A stretch of DNA of 24,428 bases from Bacteroidales bacterium UBA1309 (GTDB lineage Bacteria; Bacteroidota; Bacteroidia; Bacteroidales; Dysgonomonadaceae), in assembly GCA_002307185.1 (NCBI GenBank), contig DBTT01000036.1, positions 1 through 24,428 on the forward strand, in the 5' to 3' direction. The notes beneath the pieces are model-generated. The model searched no databases and had not been told where the DNA came from. It saw nothing but the letters and a program-made list of their open reading frames with translations. This document shows, in pieces, positions 8,780 through 16,784 of this stretch (the stretch's first letter is position 1; every line of letters starts with the position of its first letter). A program made the translations under genes and the position numbers.

Positions 8780-9814
8780 TTAATGTATGGCAGGATTGGC
8801 TGCCTGAATAGCTTTCCTCATGTTCTTGTAAGGAGGATCCGAGTTGTAGTCGCGGTGCATGTAGAATGCGCCAAAACCACCTTTGCGCCCCTGGGTCGGA
8901 TTCCAGCGGGCCATACCTTCCAACGAATAGAGCCTGGTCTTATCCGCCGAGAGTGTATTGCCATCTGCTTCGGTGAAGGCAACGCCTCCGTTTTTCCAGT
9001 TGTCACCGATGTTCTCAGCCACAACGAATTTCTTCGTGGGACACCAGCTTAACAAATCATACAAGTTTTGCAATGTTGATGCGTGGGATGTACTGTACGA
9101 TTGGCTAACATAATAATTGACATAGGGCTCGGTTTCTGAAGAAGGATAAGTTCCAAAGAAATCGATGATTAGTAGCTTGTCGGGATTTGCCGAATTCGGG
9201 CCGATTGTTTTTCCTAGGTACTTCACAAAATAGGTAAAGTTTTCGCCGCTTAGGAAATCGCCTTCGGGTTCGTAATCCAGGTCCAACCCATCAATATCGT
9301 ATTCGAAAACGTGCCGCAGCAAGAAATCGGCAAAGTTTTCTATTCCCTGATTATCCAATGTGTACCAGCCTTTAAACCTTGATCCGGTTTTGTCCATCCG
9401 CACGATGAAAGGTGCTACCATTCTTATCCCTTTTGTTTGGCGGATGCGTTGCATGTCGGCACTTACCGTTGGATTATACGTACCCAATGTGTCGTTTTCG
9501 ATGGTAGAGGGGATTCCGCCCCACAGGCTGCATATGTCCAGGCTATCAGGCAGCCCGTCAAAACGGAGGGCCAAGGAATACGATTGCCAATATTCGGCAA
9601 ACCAACCGTAAGCTATGGCATGGTCAGACTGTTTATACGCTCTCAAATTGGTGTAATACTGCTCATCATAGGTGTAAGGATTTTGAATACCCAACGCCTC
9701 GGGAGTTGTCTGGCTGTCGCAGCTCCAAAAAGCCGGCGATATAAGAGTGCATATCAAAAATAACAGTGGGTTCTTCATCCCAGGCAGCTTTAATCTATTC
9801 TTTCTTTTCTCCAT
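8780..9814 (-). CDS. GH18 family lipoprotein (endo-beta-N-acetylglucosaminidase-like), copy b
   Basis: This is a 344-residue lipoprotein with lipobox FWSC (Cys32). The ATG at 9814 has an AGGGA purine tract about 8 bases upstream. An internal ATG at 9778 would give a shorter, equally good signal peptide, so the start is not settled. The GH18 signature DGLDLDYE lies at residues 175-182 with predicted catalytic Glu182. 'YYTNLRAYKQSDH' near the start and 'YSLEGMARWNPTQG' near the end are shared with GH18-a, so the two are paralogues from duplication. The expected reaction is hydrolysis within the GlcNAc-GlcNAc core of a glycan at the cell surface. It sits only 15 bp behind SusC-2, where a SusD gene would be expected. 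Whether the two GH18 copies differ in specificity cannot be seen here. Confidence 0.85.
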   Translation of the reverse strand: MEKRKNRLKLPGMKNPLLFLICTLISPAFWSCDSQTTPEALGIQNPYTYDEQYYTNLRAYKQSDHAIAYGWFAEYWQSYSLALRFDGLPDSLDICSLWGGIPSTIENDTLGTYNPTVSADMQRIRQTKGIRMVAPFIVRMDKTGSRFKGWYTLDNQGIENFADFLLRHVFEYDIDGLDLDYEPEGDFLSGENFTYFVKYLGKTIGPNSANPDKLLIIDFFGTYPSSETEPYVNYYVSQSYSTSHASTLQNLYDLLSWCPTKKFVVAENIGDNWKNGGVAFTEADGNTLSADKTRLYSLEGMARWNPTQGRKGGFGAFYMHRDYNSDPPYKNMRKAIQAANPAIH

Positions 9815-9829
9815 GGCTTTTTCCCTGCA

Positions 9830-12694
9830 TTAAAAACCAACTTTAATTGCAAAACCAATGTTCCTTAAACTTGGTTGCATGAAGTAGTCGATTCCCTGAT
9901 AGTAAGTTCCCGTGCTCGATGTCGATTCCGGATCGAAAGGGGCTTTGTTGTAGAACATAAACAAATTACGCCCCATAACCGACACATTTATCGATTTCAC
10001 AAGATGGTTCCATTTTGTTGCCGGTATTTCGTACCCTATCGACAATTCAGCTAACCGGATATTGGTTGCACTGTAAACATACATCGATCCGACTCCGGCC
10101 TCTCCCCCGCCAACAGTTTGGTAATAGCTTTGAGCGGGAATCTTATATCCATTCACCACTACGCCTCCGTTGTCGCGTGCCAAAGCAGAGGCTTCGGAAA
10201 CCCCGTAAGCATCCATAAGGGCTTGCGTTATCGAAACCCCGACACCTCCCACACGGGCATTTATCAGACAGCTTAATTCCCATCCTTTCCATTTGAAACT
10301 GTTTCTAAATCCAAGGGTGTAGCGGGGGTTGGCGTTGCCGGCATGTATCCATCTGCTTGTATCTACCGCAACCGACTGCGATGTGTAATCGACGACTATA
10401 AATCCGTGTTCATCGGTTTTTAGGGTGTTGACATAAATATCACCCATCGAACCGCCTTCTTTCAAAATCATGCGGTAGCTCGAGGTTCCGCCCATATCCA
10501 TTTCAGTCATCGAAACGGTTGCTCCCCCAGGAAGGGTATAAGATTGCAATAGCTCTTTGATTTTATTTCTATTTGCAGAATAAATAACTCCCGATTCCCA
10601 GCTAATTGGTCCGATTTTTTGGCTTAGGCCAAGCATAAGCTCAATTCCTTTGTTCTCGATTCGTCCGGCATTGACATAAAAACTGCTGTAGCCTGAAGAT
10701 GCTGTAGGATGGAAAAGTTGATTGGTTGTTGATGAATTATAAAGCGTAAGGTCGAGCCTGATTTTATTGTTCCACAGTATGGTGTTGACCCCTGTTTCCC
10801 GTGATTTTGTTCTCTCTGGCTTCACGTCCATGGCCGTTGTGGGGTCATCTTCATTGCTTGAAGGATAAATGGATGATGTGAGGCCGGGCCGGGGAATATT
10901 CCCAACTTCGCTGTAAGAAAGTCGGGCTTTCAAAAACGGAATCACCGGTGATTTGATGCCGAATATATCGGTGATGATGCCCGAAATTCCAGCCGATGGA
11001 TAGAAAACTGGTTTTCTGCGGGTGTTTTCGACGACTGATACCCAATCGTTACGGGCTGTCAGATCCAAAAATATCCTGTCTTTGTATCCAATCACAGAGG
11101 TGCTGAAAATTGCAAGGCTTTGTTCGTGGTAATTGGTTTGGCTTGACTCTGAAGCGGACGGATCCAGGTTTTCATAGGAGAACAAATCAGGCACGCTCAA
11201 TAAATCACCACCATGCATCGAGAAATTACTTTTCGTGTCTTTTAATCCTGCACCGAATCCGGTGGCAATCGAAAAAGCTTTTATCGTTTTTCGAGCATTT
11301 ATAATCAAATCGGCATAGATTTGTTGAGTCCGGTAGCTTGATTTGTAATAAGCTCCTTGTGTCCCGGCAAAAAGAGTGTCAGTCGAAGCTGCGTATTTTC
11401 TCTCGTTAATCGAATGGTTGTAGTCCGTTTTTGCACGTCCTACAATATTTAGCCATTTGTTGATGCCGTATCTTAATGTTGCACCAAGCATGTAACGGTC
11501 TTTAGCATTGACAAACAGATCTCTTTCGGTGATCCAATATGGGTTTTGCATTGCTATGCCCACATTCCCCAAAGGCCAGTATTGGGTCTTTCTGTCACTT
11601 TCAGGGTCATATCTTTCAAACACCTGGTATTTTTGTATGTCATCGCCCCGGGGGAACAAATATATGGGAACCAGCGGGTTGAAATATTGGCCTTGCGAAA
11701 GCATATTTTGTTCCGAGACTTTCATGCCCATCACGCTTGTGCCTATTTCCAGCTTGTCATTCAGTAATCTGACCGAATTACTCAACGTGAAATTATAACG
11801 GTCCAAAGAATTGTTATGGATGATGCCTTCAGCTTTGAGGGACGATATGGAGGCATAAGTCTGATTTTTTTCTGTTCCGGTGGATATGGAAACTGAATTG
11901 TTCACCGAGTAAGCTGTTTGAAAATAGTCTTTGGGGGAGAAGGAGGCCGGCGTTTCTAATTTGCTCCCCCAACTTTGATAACTCCCGGTCTCAGATCCAT
12001 AGGTGTTTTGGAATCGGGGCAAAACAAAAGGCGAATAAAAACTGGTGCTGTTCGAAAAATTCACCGACAGCTTTTTCGGGTTTCCTCTTTTCGTCGTGAT
12101 TGCCACCACCCCATTGGCTGCATCACTACCGTACAACGCTGCTGCCGCTCCACCCAAGATGGAAATAGATTCAATATCCTCCGGATTCAGATTCGAAATT
12201 CCATCTCCACTTTGCCCCATGCCGGTATATATATCCGTGGGCTGGCTGCTTTGAAGCGAAAGAAGCGGGATTCCGTCAACCACATACAGGGCGTTGTTGT
12301 TGCCCGAGATAGATTTGGTCCCTCGCATGACCACTCTCACGCTTGCTCCCATTCCGGACGAACTGGTGTTCATGTTGACACCAGCCACTTTTCCTGCCAG
12401 GCTGCTCATAAAGTTTGCATCTTTCACCTGCAAAAAGTCGCGCGGAGTTATAACCTGTACATTGTAAGGCAATGATTTGAAACTTCTCTGAATGCCCAAA
12501 GCTGTATTTACTATTGTGTCAGCCAAAATGGTTGAATCTGCGATTAAGGAATTCCTGCTCTGTGCAAAACTTGAAACCGAAAGCAGCAGCATAAACACAA
12601 ATACTTGCGATACAAAACAATACCGGCCTTTCGAGAAGGCGGATAAACCTAAAATGCGTTTGAAATTTAATATACTTGTCGTTTTCTTCTTCAC
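9830..12694 (-). CDS. SusC/RagA-like TonB-dependent outer-membrane transporter 2
   Basis: This is a 954-residue transporter closely similar to the one at 4617-7517. Near-identical stretches include 'FMFYNKAPFDPE', 'STGTYYQGIDYFMQPSLR' and 'MGGTSSYRMILKEGGSMGDI' (the last close to its counterpart). The leader starts with basic text containing TSILNFK, then a hydrophobic core and a SSFAQ cleavage site near residue 45. A degenerate TonB-box region around DTIVNTALG follows at 59-67. The plug carries 'GAAAALYGSDAANGV'. As in the paralogue, the carboxypeptidase-regulatory-like domain is absent and no susD follows. The start is 72 bp after the stop of the TlpA gene, and that gap contains a 9-bp inverted repeat that could partly end or process the transcript before this gene. 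Confidence 0.92.
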   Translation of the reverse strand: MKKKTTSILNFKRILGLSAFSKGRYCFVSQVFVFMLLLSVSSFAQSRNSLIADSTILADTIVNTALGIQRSFKSLPYNVQVITPRDFLQVKDANFMSSLAGKVAGVNMNTSSSGMGASVRVVMRGTKSISGNNNALYVVDGIPLLSLQSSQPTDIYTGMGQSGDGISNLNPEDIESISILGGAAAALYGSDAANGVVAITTKRGNPKKLSVNFSNSTSFYSPFVLPRFQNTYGSETGSYQSWGSKLETPASFSPKDYFQTAYSVNNSVSISTGTEKNQTYASISSLKAEGIIHNNSLDRYNFTLSNSVRLLNDKLEIGTSVMGMKVSEQNMLSQGQYFNPLVPIYLFPRGDDIQKYQVFERYDPESDRKTQYWPLGNVGIAMQNPYWITERDLFVNAKDRYMLGATLRYGINKWLNIVGRAKTDYNHSINERKYAASTDTLFAGTQGAYYKSSYRTQQIYADLIINARKTIKAFSIATGFGAGLKDTKSNFSMHGGDLLSVPDLFSYENLDPSASESSQTNYHEQSLAIFSTSVIGYKDRIFLDLTARNDWVSVVENTRRKPVFYPSAGISGIITDIFGIKSPVIPFLKARLSYSEVGNIPRPGLTSSIYPSSNEDDPTTAMDVKPERTKSRETGVNTILWNNKIRLDLTLYNSSTTNQLFHPTASSGYSSFYVNAGRIENKGIELMLGLSQKIGPISWESGVIYSANRNKIKELLQSYTLPGGATVSMTEMDMGGTSSYRMILKEGGSMGDIYVNTLKTDEHGFIVVDYTSQSVAVDTSRWIHAGNANPRYTLGFRNSFKWKGWELSCLINARVGGVGVSITQALMDAYGVSEASALARDNGGVVVNGYKIPAQSYYQTVGGGEAGVGSMYVYSATNIRLAELSIGYEIPATKWNHLVKSINVSVMGRNLFMFYNKAPFDPESTSSTGTYYQGIDYFMQPSLRNIGFAIKVGF

Positions 12695-12731
12695 AATCCG
12701 GCTATTAAATGTGGATCGAACTTATTTTATC

Positions 12732-12763
12732 CTATTTTCCTCCCGGTGGATATCGGAAAATAG
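12732..12763 (-). terminator. Inverted repeat between TlpA and SusC-2 genes
   Basis: CTATTTTCC (12732-12740) and GGAAAATAG (12755-12763) form a perfect 9-bp stem with a 14-nt loop, in the 72-bp gap after the TlpA stop codon and before SusC-2. On the - strand it is followed by A/T-rich but not T-run sequence. A leaky terminator or an RNA-processing/stability hairpin that uncouples the two halves of the operon is more likely than a full stop. Confidence 0.5.
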
Positions 12764-12766
12764 CAA

Positions 12767-13909
12767 TCACTTCAGAATTTCACCCAAGGCATTGAGCAAG
12801 TCGTTTCCGCGAAGGTTCTTATCAATAATCTTTCCATCCGGGCCAACCAGGAAGTTTTGAGGGATAGATTGCACATCGTATAAGCGAGCGGCATCGTTGG
12901 CAAAACCCTTCAAGTCGGACACGTGACTCCAGGCGAGCTGGTCTGTTTCAATTGCTTTCAGCCAAGCACCCTTTGAACTTTCGGTATCTAACGAAACCCC
13001 CAATACGGTAAAATTTTTGTCCTTAAATTGATTGAATGCTTTCACCACATTAGGATTCTCTGCACGGCATGGTTGGCACCACGATGCCCAGAAATCGATA
13101 AGCACATATTTCCCTTTGTAGTCAGAAAGTTTAATCGGTTTTCCATCAGCTGCGGGCTGAGAAAAGTCAGGAGCAACCGCACCAATAGATGTCAACTTCA
13201 TTTTTTTTATCTTTGCCACAAGAGTTGTGCCGGTCGGTGAATTTCGTAGCTCTGCGGAGAGGCTGTTTAATAGAGTTTCTAGTTCAGCAAGATCAACAGT
13301 TGCGCCGAACATACTTTTCAAAACATCCAACGATATAAGGCTATTGGGATGCCCAATGATGAAATTTGTTTGAGCTTTATTAATTTGTGATGCCAATGCT
13401 TTGAAACGGTTGTCGATGCCTGCAACAAATTCCGTTGAATTTTTTCTCTCATCAGAGGCATTTCTATATTCCATCTCAATAGCCTTTTGTTGGGAAAGGA
13501 GCGGGTAATACACATCTTTATAGGCCTGGTAATCGTTGTTTGTGGGTGTTCCAGCCACGCGCGCTTTGAAGAGCGAGTCGGTGCTTGAAACATGTATATC
13601 CCCTTTTTCGAGATACATATTGCAATAGTCGATCGTTCTGGATTTCATCAGTTGGTTCATCCCTTGGTTGTTCCAGTCGGCAACCAGTGCAGCTCTTCGT
13701 GGTTCGGCGATTGCTCCCTTAAATTCATAGTGGCCATCCTTTACCAGGGCAGAATCTATGGGAATTAGTTGTTTTGAGCCAACGTTTGCCAGATAGATTT
13801 TTGCAGGGATATGCTGCCCAGCAATGTTCACATTTATAGAAAATTGGCTGGATTGTGCAAAAAATGTGGCAGGAAGAATGGCCAAAATAGCGAGATTCTT
13901 TTTAATCAT
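12767..13909 (-). CDS. DUF4369 + TlpA-like thioredoxin-fold protein
   Basis: This is a 380-residue secreted protein, from the ATG at 13909 whose signal peptide runs to TFFAQ. The longer frame from 13954 begins with GTG and adds 15 residues before the signal, so I reject it. An N-terminal DUF4369-like beta domain (~25-115) is followed by a helical linker. A TlpA/AhpC-TSA-like domain (~245-380) carries the redox motif WCQPC at residues 277-281 and the cis-Pro segment 'SIPQNF'. The likely role is a thiol-disulfide reductase in the periplasm. Such proteins are common beside SusC loci in Bacteroidota, where they may maintain cysteines of exported proteins. It lies 100 bp after the T9SS-tail gene and before SusC-2. 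The fold is certain; the partner is unknown. Confidence 0.88.
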   Translation of the reverse strand: MIKKNLAILAILPATFFAQSSQFSINVNIAGQHIPAKIYLANVGSKQLIPIDSALVKDGHYEFKGAIAEPRRAALVADWNNQGMNQLMKSRTIDYCNMYLEKGDIHVSSTDSLFKARVAGTPTNNDYQAYKDVYYPLLSQQKAIEMEYRNASDERKNSTEFVAGIDNRFKALASQINKAQTNFIIGHPNSLISLDVLKSMFGATVDLAELETLLNSLSAELRNSPTGTTLVAKIKKMKLTSIGAVAPDFSQPAADGKPIKLSDYKGKYVLIDFWASWCQPCRAENPNVVKAFNQFKDKNFTVLGVSLDTESSKGAWLKAIETDQLAWSHVSDLKGFANDAARLYDVQSIPQNFLVGPDGKIIDKNLRGNDLLNALGEILK

Positions 13910-14009
13910 GCGATATGCTTGTTTGAATAAGTTAAAAAACTTTGCTAGATTCACCGCTCAGGGAATAATCCGGAGAGATGAACCTAACGAAGTTAAATGG
14001 AGCGTGATC

Positions 14010-15806
14010 TTATCGGATAATTACACGTTGGGAAGTTGTACTTCCGTTTGTTGTTGCAAATTTCACAATATAAACACCTGGCGCAATGCCTTGTGTGCCA
14101 ATCGTAAGCGAGCTTCCCGAGTTTGCCGCAGACGATATGATTCGTCCTGTTGTGTCGTATAACTCAACGTATTTCACATATTCCGCATTTGCCACCACCA
14201 ACCGGTGATTGGCATTGTCGGCATAAGCGGTTGGTGATTTGGCATCGTCGTGTGGTGTTATCGCTGTGGTTGGGCTCGTAACGGTGTAGTCTAATAGAAG
14301 GAAATCGCTTACTGATGTGGAAGTTCCTAAGGCTGAATAGGTGCTTGCATCTTCAAAAGTGGCAGGTTTCCCGTTTGTATATCCGGCAAGATAGAGCTCG
14401 TCACCAAATACAACTAGCCCTGTGGCAACATCAGCGGCTGTGCTTTGAATCACTTTGTGCGCTTCTTCAACGACTCCCGTTGACACATTGTATGAGGTCA
14501 GAAACATATCGCCATTGCCATTCACATTTGAAGGGTCCGTAAAAGTAAAACCATTGCTGAAATCAATGTCAATAACTAAAGGGGAATATTTATTGAAGTA
14601 AACACCCAAGGAATATAGGTTGCCATCACTTCCGATACAAAGCGCATCGGCCTCTCCTTTTGCTGCAGTTTCTGTTTTTTGCCACAAATCAGCACCTGTC
14701 GTTGCATCCATTGCGAGAATATATCCATTCTGGGACGTAGAATATGCGGCCAGGTTTGTTCCATCAGGAATCTCTATGGTGCCTTTGAAATAGCCGCAAA
14801 TGAAGACTTTCCCGTTTTTGGCCAGCACATCCTTTACACCTCCTACGGTTAGCGTTGTATTCGTCCTGTTTTGGATATAGCTGACATCTCCGTTAGTATC
14901 CATCCGAATAAGCGTGACGTCTGTTCCCGTGCTTGGAGTGAAACTTTTATCGCCAATCGTTACAGTGGCGGGTGTTGCGATATTGATAAAAATTCCTGCG
15001 GCATATAGATATCCATCATCTCCATATGCTAGAGCCGTTATGTTTTCGGACTTGATGCCTCCGGATGAAGTTTTCGCCCAGACAAGATCTCCTGTTGTGC
15101 CATCCAACTTTGCAATGACTGCGGCCGACGAGGTGTTTGTCGAAGTTAAAGTGTCTGGTGTGGAAGCTGGGAAAATAATAGTAGCTGCGAAATTTGCAGT
15201 CAGATATACATTACCGGAGGCATCGCACGCCAACGAATTGGTGGTGACATTTTTTGCTTTGTCGGCACCTGAGTTTAGCTCTTTCAGCCATTGCAATTCA
15301 CCGTTTGAATTGTATTTTGCTACGAACGACTGAGTGTAGCTTTTCGACAATCCGGTGAAGTTACTTACCGTTCCCACAGCGTCAACGAGTTGTGCGGTTG
15401 TGGTTTGGTTGGCTGTGTTTGTAATTGCCTTGATTGTTGCCGTCAGAATCAAACTGCCATCGGGCGTTGTGGCCAATGCTGTGGGTGTCACAATCCCGTC
15501 GTTGGAATAAATACTCCATAAAGTAGTCTTTTCTGGACTGAGTTTGCTGATCAGCATGTTGTTTTGGTAAAGGGTATTTACTACGGTTTGTGATCCCGTA
15601 ATTGAATCTCCGTTAAATCTTGCACCTTTCAGGAAGTAGCTTGCAAGGAAGATATTTCCATCGGCATCCGTTGCTACGTCAACGGATTTATCATTTCCGG
15701 TGGATCCGCCACCGGCTAAAAACCAATTAAAGGAAGCATTGTTGGCTGCCTGCGTGAGCAGGGCTGTTGCTAATAAAATAACCAATGAGTAGATCTTTTT
15801 TTTCAT
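14010..15806 (-). CDS. Beta-propeller-like secreted protein with T9SS C-terminal sorting domain
   Basis: This is a 598-residue protein with a Sec signal peptide (cleavage near TQA, residue 20). Seven similar segments of the form 'DGNIFLASYF' or 'SGNVYLTANF' begin near residues 42, 109, 190, 257, 325, 386 and 461. I read these as SBBP-like blades of a seven-bladed propeller. The last ~67 residues ('YVELYDTTGRI', 'GIAPGVYIVKF', 'SQRVIIR') are a type A T9SS sorting domain (Por_Secre_tail), so the protein should leave through the type IX system and be attached to the surface or released. It is the first gene of the - strand block that contains the SusC/GH18 genes. The function of the propeller is unknown; binding is a guess. 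No enzyme motif was recognised. Confidence 0.85.
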   Translation of the reverse strand: MKKKIYSLVILLATALLTQAANNASFNWFLAGGGSTGNDKSVDVATDADGNIFLASYFLKGARFNGDSITGSQTVVNTLYQNNMLISKLSPEKTTLWSIYSNDGIVTPTALATTPDGSLILTATIKAITNTANQTTTAQLVDAVGTVSNFTGLSKSYTQSFVAKYNSNGELQWLKELNSGADKAKNVTTNSLACDASGNVYLTANFAATIIFPASTPDTLTSTNTSSAAVIAKLDGTTGDLVWAKTSSGGIKSENITALAYGDDGYLYAAGIFINIATPATVTIGDKSFTPSTGTDVTLIRMDTNGDVSYIQNRTNTTLTVGGVKDVLAKNGKVFICGYFKGTIEIPDGTNLAAYSTSQNGYILAMDATTGADLWQKTETAAKGEADALCIGSDGNLYSLGVYFNKYSPLVIDIDFSNGFTFTDPSNVNGNGDMFLTSYNVSTGVVEEAHKVIQSTAADVATGLVVFGDELYLAGYTNGKPATFEDASTYSALGTSTSVSDFLLLDYTVTSPTTAITPHDDAKSPTAYADNANHRLVVANAEYVKYVELYDTTGRIISSAANSGSSLTIGTQGIAPGVYIVKFATTNGSTTSQRVIIR

Positions 15807-16133
15807 ACTTCTAAATATTAAATTGCTATTACGTTTAAAATAAACATATTGTTAGTTAAGGGTGAATTAATAGAAGACACAATCCGAATAATGATAGCTT
15901 GAAAAGTAAACTCTTTTCCTGTCTTCAAAAGTCCATCAACTAAACTTTGAAGACAAAGCATGACCCGTATTCCCCCATTTTTGTGAATATGAAGGAAATC
16001 GCTTTGGTCGTGGCGGATATCGATAAAGACTACAATCTTTATAAAGTGCTTTGTTGCCTTGATTTTGTGCAACCGATCATTGAATCCTACACTTTCCGCG
16101 AAAGCTAAGTAATTGGAAAAATAATTGTTAAAA

Positions 16134-16177
16134 ACGGATCGTCCGTATGTCCTTTATATTTACAATAGGGTATTGTA
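16134..16177. promoter_or_regulatory. Pair of short inverted repeats, possible operator region
   Basis: ACGGA-TCG-TCCGT (16134-16146) and TACAATA-GGG-TATTGTA (16161-16177) are perfect inverted repeats with 3-base spacers, 14 bases apart. Between and partly within them is TATATTTA (16155-16162), one mismatch from the Bacteroidetes -7 box TAnnTTTG. Regulator binding is inference; no intact gene starts just downstream on either strand. Confidence 0.35.
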
Positions 16178-16320
16178 GCTGTTCTGCCACTTAGCCCTTT
16201 CAGGACAACCTCCCTGCCAATGCCGTTGAAGCCATTTATGAAGCCATGCGAATTCACATGATTTGAATCTTCTTTTGTAGGCTTTCTATATATTATACGT
16301 GCTAAAATCTTTTTTGGGTG

Positions 16321-16355
16321 ATGCGGTTTGTCTTTTTTCTCAAAAAAAGCCGCAT
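16321..16355. terminator. Hairpin ATGCGG/CCGCAT with T/A-rich stem
   Basis: ATGCGG (16321-16326) pairs with CCGCAT (16350-16355). The inner T-run (16333-16338) can pair with the A-run (16342-16347) around a CTC loop, leaving a small bulge. The symmetric composition would allow a terminator-like role on either strand, but neither side has a clean trailing T-tract. Confidence 0.4.
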
Positions 16356-16507
16356 TCTGTGTTTAATTGGATCGATAAAGGGTGATCAATCTTTCAATAA
16401 GTGATGCTCTGCCTGTTTGGGTGTTTGTTTTTATCAACCTTAGAGATATATGTTTTCACAGAGTTGTTTCGATAAGATTGTAAATTGATTTCTTCTGCCG
16501 TGTATGA

Positions 16508-16738
16508 AGTATTTCGAAGGTGAAAAGTTCTCTTTTTGTAGTTTCCACGCATATTCAGGAAGTTGCGGATGGATTGTCAGGAATGGATTCCATCGCTTTT
16601 CGCGATCTGGGCATTTCCGTAAACAACGGCGAACCCTAATATACCTACCAATTGAAAAATGGAGTATCAGCTCAGCGATTAGGCATGTACATCATCAACA
16701 AAGAAAACATCATTGAAGAAATAGGTTCCTTGGGATAA
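16508..16738 (+). pseudogene. 3' remnant of a MutS-family ATPase gene, interrupted by a stop
   Basis: One frame reads 'SLFVVSTHIQEVADGLSG', then 'DSIAFRDLGISVNNGEP', a TAA stop at 16637-16639, then 'YTYQLKNGVSAQRLGMYI' and 'INKENIIEEIGSLG', followed by the normal stop. This matches the C-terminal end of the MutS-like ATPases of Bacteroidales: a 'STHI' segment after the Walker B region, and the 'YTYxLKxGxSxxRxGM' strand. The upstream ATPase core (Walker A) is not present. A neighbouring frame from 16504 ('MKYFEGEKFS') may be the natural continuation before a frameshift near 16533. It is a dead fragment and is unlikely to make a working product. The family call rests on recalled motif similarity. 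Confidence 0.65.
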
Positions 16739-16784
16739 AGCAATATTCTCCCAGCCCACACCCTCCTCATCTGCCTCTTCCGGT

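Larger units (their letters stand above)
15807..16784. other. ~1 kb gap without an intact gene; decayed coding remnants and inverted repeats
   Basis: No intact gene is supported here. On + there are coding-like scraps at 15944-16108 (39 residues from the ATG at 15989, 'MKEIALVVADIDKDYNLYKV') and 16195-16266 ('FQDNLPANAVEAIYEAM'), then the MutS-like fragment at 16508-16738. Inverted repeats lie at 16134-16146, 16161-16177 and 16321-16355. The promoter of the large - strand operon should lie just above 15806. I see only a 7-of-8 match to the TAnnTTTG box there (TATGTTTA on -, about 35-45 bases above the start), which is weak. Confidence 0.6.

Noticed and set aside
11975..12475. 166-residue open frame on + opposite SusC-2
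   Set aside because: It is antisense to the conserved plug and leader of SusC-2; no independent coding evidence.
2296..12694. Tandem module as a possible assembly duplication artefact
   Set aside because: The paralogues differ in sequence and length throughout (406/388, 342/344 and 966/954 residues), so this is an old biological duplication rather than a repeated contig.
15818..16072. 84-residue open frame on - upstream of the T9SS-tail gene
   Set aside because: The translation lacks family features and would sit in the operon's promoter region; the + frame here looks more protein-like, though also decayed.
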